This document shows, piece after piece, positions 6,749 through 10,029 of a stretch of 10,029 nt of DNA (the stretch's first letter is position 1; each line of letters begins with the position of its first letter). The position numbers were made by a program, and so were the translations under genes. The DNA is from an archaeon. Lineage in GTDB: Archaea; Thermoproteota; Nitrososphaeria; Nitrososphaerales; CADDZS01. Location of the stretch: the NCBI GenBank assembly GCA_021806865.1, contig JAKAPU010000094.1:1-10029 (forward strand). Reading direction: 5' to 3'. The notes beneath the pieces are model-generated. The model was given only the letters and a program-made list of their open reading frames with translations, made no database searches and was not told the DNA's origin.

Positions 6749-7833
6749 GATGGTATGTATGCGTTGGTGTAAGTCTCGTTAACGCCTACTGCGATGTTGC
6801 TTGGAGTTATGCCATACTGAACATATACATTGTCTACATTTGTAAGGGCAGTCGAACTACTTGCAAGTGAAGGATTCCAGGTTGGCAGTATCGTATTGTA
6901 TACCAGACTCGCTACGTTCGAGTTTGATTTAGTGAAATTGAGGATTATTTGCTCTGCATAAGAAGGATTGTTGATTATGTACTGTATAGTTTGAGCGAAA
7001 GCAGCGTCCACTTCTTTAAGCACAGCCGGCGAACTCTGAATGAAACTGTTTGTAGCAGCAATGCAGAACTCAGCCCACGATGATGGCAGTGCTACAGTAT
7101 CGTTGTATATGGTCTTCAACTGGCCGGCTTGGATCTGAGAAGCGACAGAGCCAACTGTAAAGTCTATCGCTTGAGCCTTGCCGCTTTCTAGGAGTGCAAG
7201 TGAATTCGGGAGACTACCAGTAGTAACGTAGTTGAAGTTCAAATGGTTCTTTTGGGCAATAATCTGTGAGTAAACATGCTCTAGACCAGTCGTTGATGTT
7301 ATAGCAATCGTTGATCCGTTGAGTTGGTCAATTGTGTTGATTGAACTGTTGGTGGCTACAATTATGCCAAACTCTGTTGTATTCATATAAGTTCCGACAT
7401 TCTTTATGCCTATTCCTCGAGATACGGCATCAAAGATTACCCCGCACCCCGTAAGCCCAACGCTCAGTTGGCCGGAAGCTAGTGCTTGAGTCTCGGCAGG
7501 GCCTCCAGTGAATTTCTGCCATGTCACCTGCAAACCGTGTTGTGCCCAGAAACCCTGTTGTGCGGCGACCATCATTGGAAGATAGTAGACCTCCGAAAAG
7601 GCAACCGCGGTTCCAATTGTTATTGGAGTTAGCGCAGATGAAGAACTCGACGTTGTTGAACTGGTTGTAGTCGAGCTTGTTGATTGTACCGTGGGACTGA
7701 TCGTAACCGTAGAAACGGATGTCGACGTCACTGTCGAAGTAACAGTCGAAGTCGAAGCCATCACGCCATAAACACTACCTCCTACTATCACACCCACGAT
7801 GACCATTGCAATTATTGCATACAAGTTCCGCAT
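6745..7833 (-). CDS. ABC importer substrate-binding protein, NMT1/SsuA-like (NitT/TauT)
   Basis: This 362-residue extracytoplasmic receptor most likely delivers substrate to the two permeases. Residues 4-25 form a single membrane helix without a lipobox cysteine. Residues 27-67 are almost only Ser, Thr and Val, a stalk typical of archaeal surface receptors and probably glycosylated. The binding domain starts near 70 (ITIGTAVAFSEVYYLPMMVA) and shows the family blocks AAQQGFW...HGL, GGPAETQALASGQLSVGL and IDQLNGSTIAITS. The substrate (such as a sulfonate, nitrate, pyrimidine or aromatic acid) cannot be told from sequence. The start is ATG 7833, with a box A-like element 24-31 bases upstream, so the mRNA is probably leaderless. 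It is on the opposite strand from the ATPase and permeases, so it is expressed separately. Confidence 0.9.
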   Translation of the reverse strand: MRNLYAIIAMVIVGVIVGGSVYGVMASTSTVTSTVTSTSVSTVTISPTVQSTSSTTTSSTTSSSSSALTPITIGTAVAFSEVYYLPMMVAAQQGFWAQHGLQVTWQKFTGGPAETQALASGQLSVGLTGCGVIFDAVSRGIGIKNVGTYMNTTEFGIIVATNSSINTIDQLNGSTIAITSTTGLEHVYSQIIAQKNHLNFNYVTTGSLPNSLALLESGKAQAIDFTVGSVASQIQAGQLKTIYNDTVALPSSWAEFCIAATNSFIQSSPAVLKEVDAAFAQTIQYIINNPSYAEQIILNFTKSNSNVASLVYNTILPTWNPSLASSSTALTNVDNVYVQYGITPSNIAVGVNETYTNAYIPS

Positions 7834-7856
7834 GGTTATCTGAAAAAAAGGAGCTC

Positions 7857-7864
7857 ATATTTAT
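7857..7864 (-). promoter_or_regulatory. Box A (TATA) promoter of the binding-protein gene
   Basis: The minus strand reads ATAAATAT at 24-31 bases before the ATG at 7833. That spacing puts the transcription start at the ATG, matching the arrangement before the lactonase gene. Confidence 0.55.
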
Positions 7865-7877
7865 CATTTGAAGAAGA

Positions 7878-7891
7878 TAGTCTGTAGTCTG
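7878..7891. repeat. Tandem TAGTCTG pair upstream of the binding-protein promoter
   Basis: Two adjacent copies of TAGTCTG lie about 14 bases upstream of the box A of the binding-protein gene, where an activator could bind. It is short, so chance is possible. Confidence 0.25.
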
Positions 7892-8373
7892 TGTATTCAC
7901 GATGTTTGCGACTGACGTGATTACTCAATCAAACTCACAACGGTGCTCGAGACTTACGCCAGAGAGTTCAATCATAATTGCACGCAGATAGAGGCGAATT
8001 TTAGCTATGGTTTGACCCGCTCTGATCGCTCAAACTTGCTGTTAGTAAGGTTCGGGGCTCTTCTTCTTGAGGTTGGGAGAGATGGCATATGGACGAAGTT
8101 TCAAAGTTCATGGGTATAAGTAGAGAAATGTGGATCACATCTCAACGCTCTCAAGATCAATGTAGAATAAGTGAAGATGTCCGAGATCGAAAATATTTGG
8201 AATGCGAGAGAAGATGAAGCGGTACAAAATCCGCATATGAGTTGACACTAATATCGAAAGTGAGGAGTTCTGACTATCACAAAATAGAGAGTCGTAGGTT
8301 TTAATGCTGAGTTCTTCACTCGCTGGCTTGCGCAGTATCCTTGACTAGACTTTTGGTTTCTGTATTAACAAAC
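7892..8373. other. Long region without a convincing gene
   Basis: No recognisable gene was found between the binding-protein promoter and the promoter of the chimeric ORF. Three short plus-strand frames exist: 58 codons from GTG 7943 to TAA 8119, 42 codons from ATG 8089 to TGA 8217, and 22 codons from ATG 8177 to TGA 8245. None shows a motif I recognise and none has a clear ribosome binding site. Given the deletion relic just downstream, this stretch may be decayed former coding DNA, but I cannot show that. Confidence 0.35.
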
Positions 8374-8380
8374 TTATTTA
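8374..8380 (+). promoter_or_regulatory. Box A-like promoter of the chimeric ORF
   Basis: TTATTTA lies 25-31 bases before the ATG at 8405, the same leaderless spacing as at the two minus-strand genes. The promoter of the lost ubiD gene therefore seems to be kept, and the chimera may still be transcribed. Confidence 0.4.
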
Positions 8381-8404
8381 CGTTAGGTATCGTCTGCACT
8401 GGCT

Positions 8405-8686
8405 ATGCCATTCGAAGATCTTAGAGGATACTTGTCGGTGTTGGAGTCAAACCAAGAGCTTCAGAGAATTCGAAGCGAAGTTGATTGGAATTTGGAGATG
8501 TGTGCCATCACGAGGAGAGCAATGGATCTTCGAGCTCCTAGGGTTGGTTGTCTTATTGAGCTATTCTCAAACGAGTATTTGACATCGTTGTATGCGGCAG
8601 TTTTGCTGCCAGTTATCATCACACTATCAATAAGCGGTAGTCTTCGGTTATTATCAAAACACTTTGAAAAGGGAAACTCTTCCTAG
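8405..8686 (+). pseudogene. Chimeric remnant: UbiD decarboxylase N-terminus fused in frame to permease C-terminus
   Basis: This 93-codon ORF has two parts. Residues 1-45 (MPFEDLRGYLSVLE... to ...MDLRAP) match the start of UbiD-family prenyl-FMN decarboxylases, which are normally about 450-500 residues. Residues 46-93 match the last 48 residues of permease 2 (5708-6472): 36 identical with one codon missing, including SLYAA, SISGSL and LLSKHFEK. The DNA of the two tails differs at many third codon positions, so the tail comes from an older paralogue, not from a recent copy of permease 2. The join falls at the Pro codon 8537-8539, and both parents carry a Pro there. Catalytic and cofactor residues of UbiD are absent, so it cannot be a decarboxylase. 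T-to-P and W-to-R changes inside the former membrane helix suggest relaxed constraint. The start is a probably leaderless ATG. Confidence 0.85.
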
Positions 8687-8722
8687 TGCACGAAATTGCT
8701 GGTCGCGTTTAAAGCGCTGATT

Positions 8723-8749
8723 TGTGTAGATGACACACATTAGATTTTT
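8723..8749 (+). terminator. Hairpin with T-run after the chimeric ORF
   Basis: TGTGT-AGATG-ACACA (8723-8737) forms a five-pair stem with a five-base loop and is followed by TTTTT at 8745-8749. It lies 37 bases after the stop codon. The T-run makes it a reasonable archaeal terminator, though the stem is short. Confidence 0.35.
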
Positions 8750-8812
8750 CCTGGCAGCTTAACCAAGTCAAATTTGTGATGGTTCTTTGCGTTCTGATCC
8801 TTGTCTGCCTTA

Positions 8813-8876
8813 AGCGTTCTTTGCCCGAGTGGTGAGTAAATGGAACTCTTTCTCTTTTGGACAGCGAAAGAACGCT
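8813..8876. repeat. Ten-base inverted repeat between convergent genes
   Basis: AGCGTTCTTT (8813-8822) and AAAGAACGCT (8867-8876) are perfect inverted copies separated by 44 bases, ending 22 bases from the stop of the thiamine enzyme gene. A related TTCTTTGCGTTCT word lies at 8783. The repeat could be a bidirectional terminator or the ends of a tiny mobile remnant. Roughly one such pair by chance would not be surprising in 10 kb. Confidence 0.35.
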
Positions 8877-8898
8877 ATCATCAAGAGAGATGTTCGTC

Positions 8899-10029
8899 CT
8901 ATCTAGGCTGTGTCACAATGTCAACTAAGACCGGTTTCCTCTCGCTTTTCAGAAACTCAACAGCCTCTTCCAAGGCCTCCTTTAGATGACTGGGTTCTGT
9001 GACTGGACCTATGCCACTTACTCCATATGAACTCGAAAGTTCGGAGAAATCCACCGCAGGTTCGTCTATTCTTGTGCCAATTTCGGCCTTGTGTGCATCT
9101 CTACTTCTCACACTTGCCATGAGTAATTGGTGTCCTTCATCTTGATAGTAAGATCTATTGTTGAATACGAGGATGAGATTTGGTATCTTGTATTTCGCAG
9201 CTGTCCAGAGCCCGCTAGGATTGTACAAAAGATCACCATCTCTGACTATGCTGATACAAAATTTGGGAGAGTTCACATACGCAAGTGCGACGCCTAGACC
9301 AGTTCCCAAGCCACAGCCAGTGCCAAGTCCCTCACCATAATAGCGTGTAGGATCTGACAGAGGCCAGAGTTTCTTGATCCATCCACTTAGCGAACCATGT
9401 GTTACTACCCATTCCTCATTCTGTACTACATGCAATAGCTCTTGGGCTATGCGAGCCGTAGAGATTGGCATATTTTCTGAAAGTTGTTTTGCTTCATCAT
9501 TCCAGGTCTGTGAAAGTCTGTTGTGTATTCCACTCGCAAGTCTTCTTCTTTGAAGAAACGACTCACGAATGTCTCTGCTAACTGATGCCTTACACTTTGA
9601 TATCAGTCGTGTCATAGTAGCAGCAGAATCTGCTAGAACCGGTATGTCCACCGGGAACAACCTCCTATAGTCCGCAGACCACGAACCAAGAAGATAATTG
9701 CTGAGGCCAAGATTGATTATTTTTGTCGTATCCTTATCGATTAAAAGACGCGAGATGCTCTCTTGTGAAGAAGGGTTGTAAGCAAGGGAATTTTCCAAGT
9801 CCACTACGTCGACTGCAAGAATTAAATCTGCATTAGGTAGGATCTCTTTTTCTGCCCCAGTTACATTAAGCACGTTTGAGTTTGGAAAATTCAGACAATC
9901 CCCTCTGTCCAGTACCGGTATAGAAAGCAGCTCTGATAGTTCTAGTAAATTTGCAAATGCGGTAGGGTTTCGTCCGACGCGTTCGGAAATGATTACAGGA
10001 TTCTTGGCACTCAGCAAATTCTCAGTCAC
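8899..10029 (-). CDS. Thiamine-diphosphate enzyme, benzoylformate decarboxylase-like, N-terminus outside window
   Basis: The last 376 residues are present; about 180-200 residues, the pyrimidine-binding domain with the catalytic Glu, lie beyond the window. GTG at the edge is probably an internal Val codon. The central domain (about 5-145) begins SAKNPVIISERVGRN and contains the LPNADLILAVD strand. The diphosphate-binding domain follows from about 187, with YYGEGLGTGCGLGTGLGVALA at 230-250 and the metal/ThDP motif DGD at 264-266, NN at 290-291 and RSYYQDE after it. The first Gly of the usual GDG is Arg (R263). The block LLYNPSGLWTAAKYKIP is typical of the benzoylformate decarboxylase/acetolactate synthase-like group. 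Such enzymes decarboxylate or join 2-oxo acids; the substrate is not determined. It is convergent with the ubiD-derived chimera, which hints at a shared role in carboxylic or aromatic acid metabolism. Confidence 0.9.
   Translation of the reverse strand: MTENLLSAKNPVIISERVGRNPTAFANLLELSELLSIPVLDRGDCLNFPNSNVLNVTGAEKEILPNADLILAVDVVDLENSLAYNPSSQESISRLLIDKDTTKIINLGLSNYLLGSWSADYRRLFPVDIPVLADSAATMTRLISKCKASVSRDIRESFLQRRRLASGIHNRLSQTWNDEAKQLSENMPISTARIAQELLHVVQNEEWVVTHGSLSGWIKKLWPLSDPTRYYGEGLGTGCGLGTGLGVALAYVNSPKFCISIVRDGDLLYNPSGLWTAAKYKIPNLILVFNNRSYYQDEGHQLLMASVRSRDAHKAEIGTRIDEPAVDFSELSSSYGVSGIGPVTEPSHLKEALEEAVEFLKSERKPVLVDIVTQPR

Noticed and set aside
7640..7760. Repetitive-looking DNA in the binding-protein gene
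   Set aside because: It is the coding sequence of the Ser/Thr/Val stalk; the repetition follows from amino acid composition.
8899..10029. Thiamine enzyme as a truncated gene starting at GTG 10029
   Set aside because: The frame is open at the window edge and the missing part is the expected N-terminal domain, so the cut is due to the window.

Overview
The window looks archaeal, most likely from a Thermoproteota/Nitrososphaeria-like lineage, although the lineage is only inferred. The signs are a TrmB-family regulator, a substrate-binding protein held by an N-terminal membrane helix and a Ser/Thr-rich stalk instead of a lipobox, box A-like AT-rich elements about 26-29 bases before three ATG codons (leaderless transcripts), and many genes whose best start is TTG. 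I see no rRNA, tRNA, CRISPR array or transposase.

Layout. Minus strand, left edge: a multi-pass membrane protein cut by the window (1-564), then a small uncertain ORF (743-940) directly after an N-acyl homoserine lactonase-like metallo-beta-lactamase (956-1738). A 353-base divergent gap leads to plus-strand genes: a stand-alone ParB-like protein (2092-2967), a 100-base gap with three copies of TTGCAATCC, then a probable operon of a TrmB-like regulator (3068-3919), a NitT/TauT-type ABC ATPase (3980-4804) and two permeases (about 4884-5689 and 5708-6472). The substrate-binding protein that completes the importer lies convergently on the minus strand (6745-7833) with its own promoter. A 571-base stretch with no convincing gene follows. 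At 8405-8686 is a 93-residue chimeric ORF: the first 45 residues of a UbiD-family decarboxylase joined in frame to the last 48 residues of a permease closely related to the one at 5708-6472. The right edge is the C-terminal two thirds of a thiamine-diphosphate enzyme of the benzoylformate decarboxylase type (8899 to beyond 10029, minus).

How the parts work together (inference). TrmB, ATPase, the two permeases and the binding protein make one importer under a local regulator; the substrate cannot be read from sequence. The UbiD stub and the thiamine enzyme suggest a neighbourhood handling aromatic or 2-oxo carboxylic acids. The chimera implies that a second, related importer once lay here and was lost by a deletion that also removed most of a ubiD gene. 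The most notable points are this chimera, an apparent one-base frameshift at an A6 run that separates the first permease from its best ATG, the TTGCAATCC array between parB and trmB, and two near-perfect palindromes (725-743 and 4800-4816).
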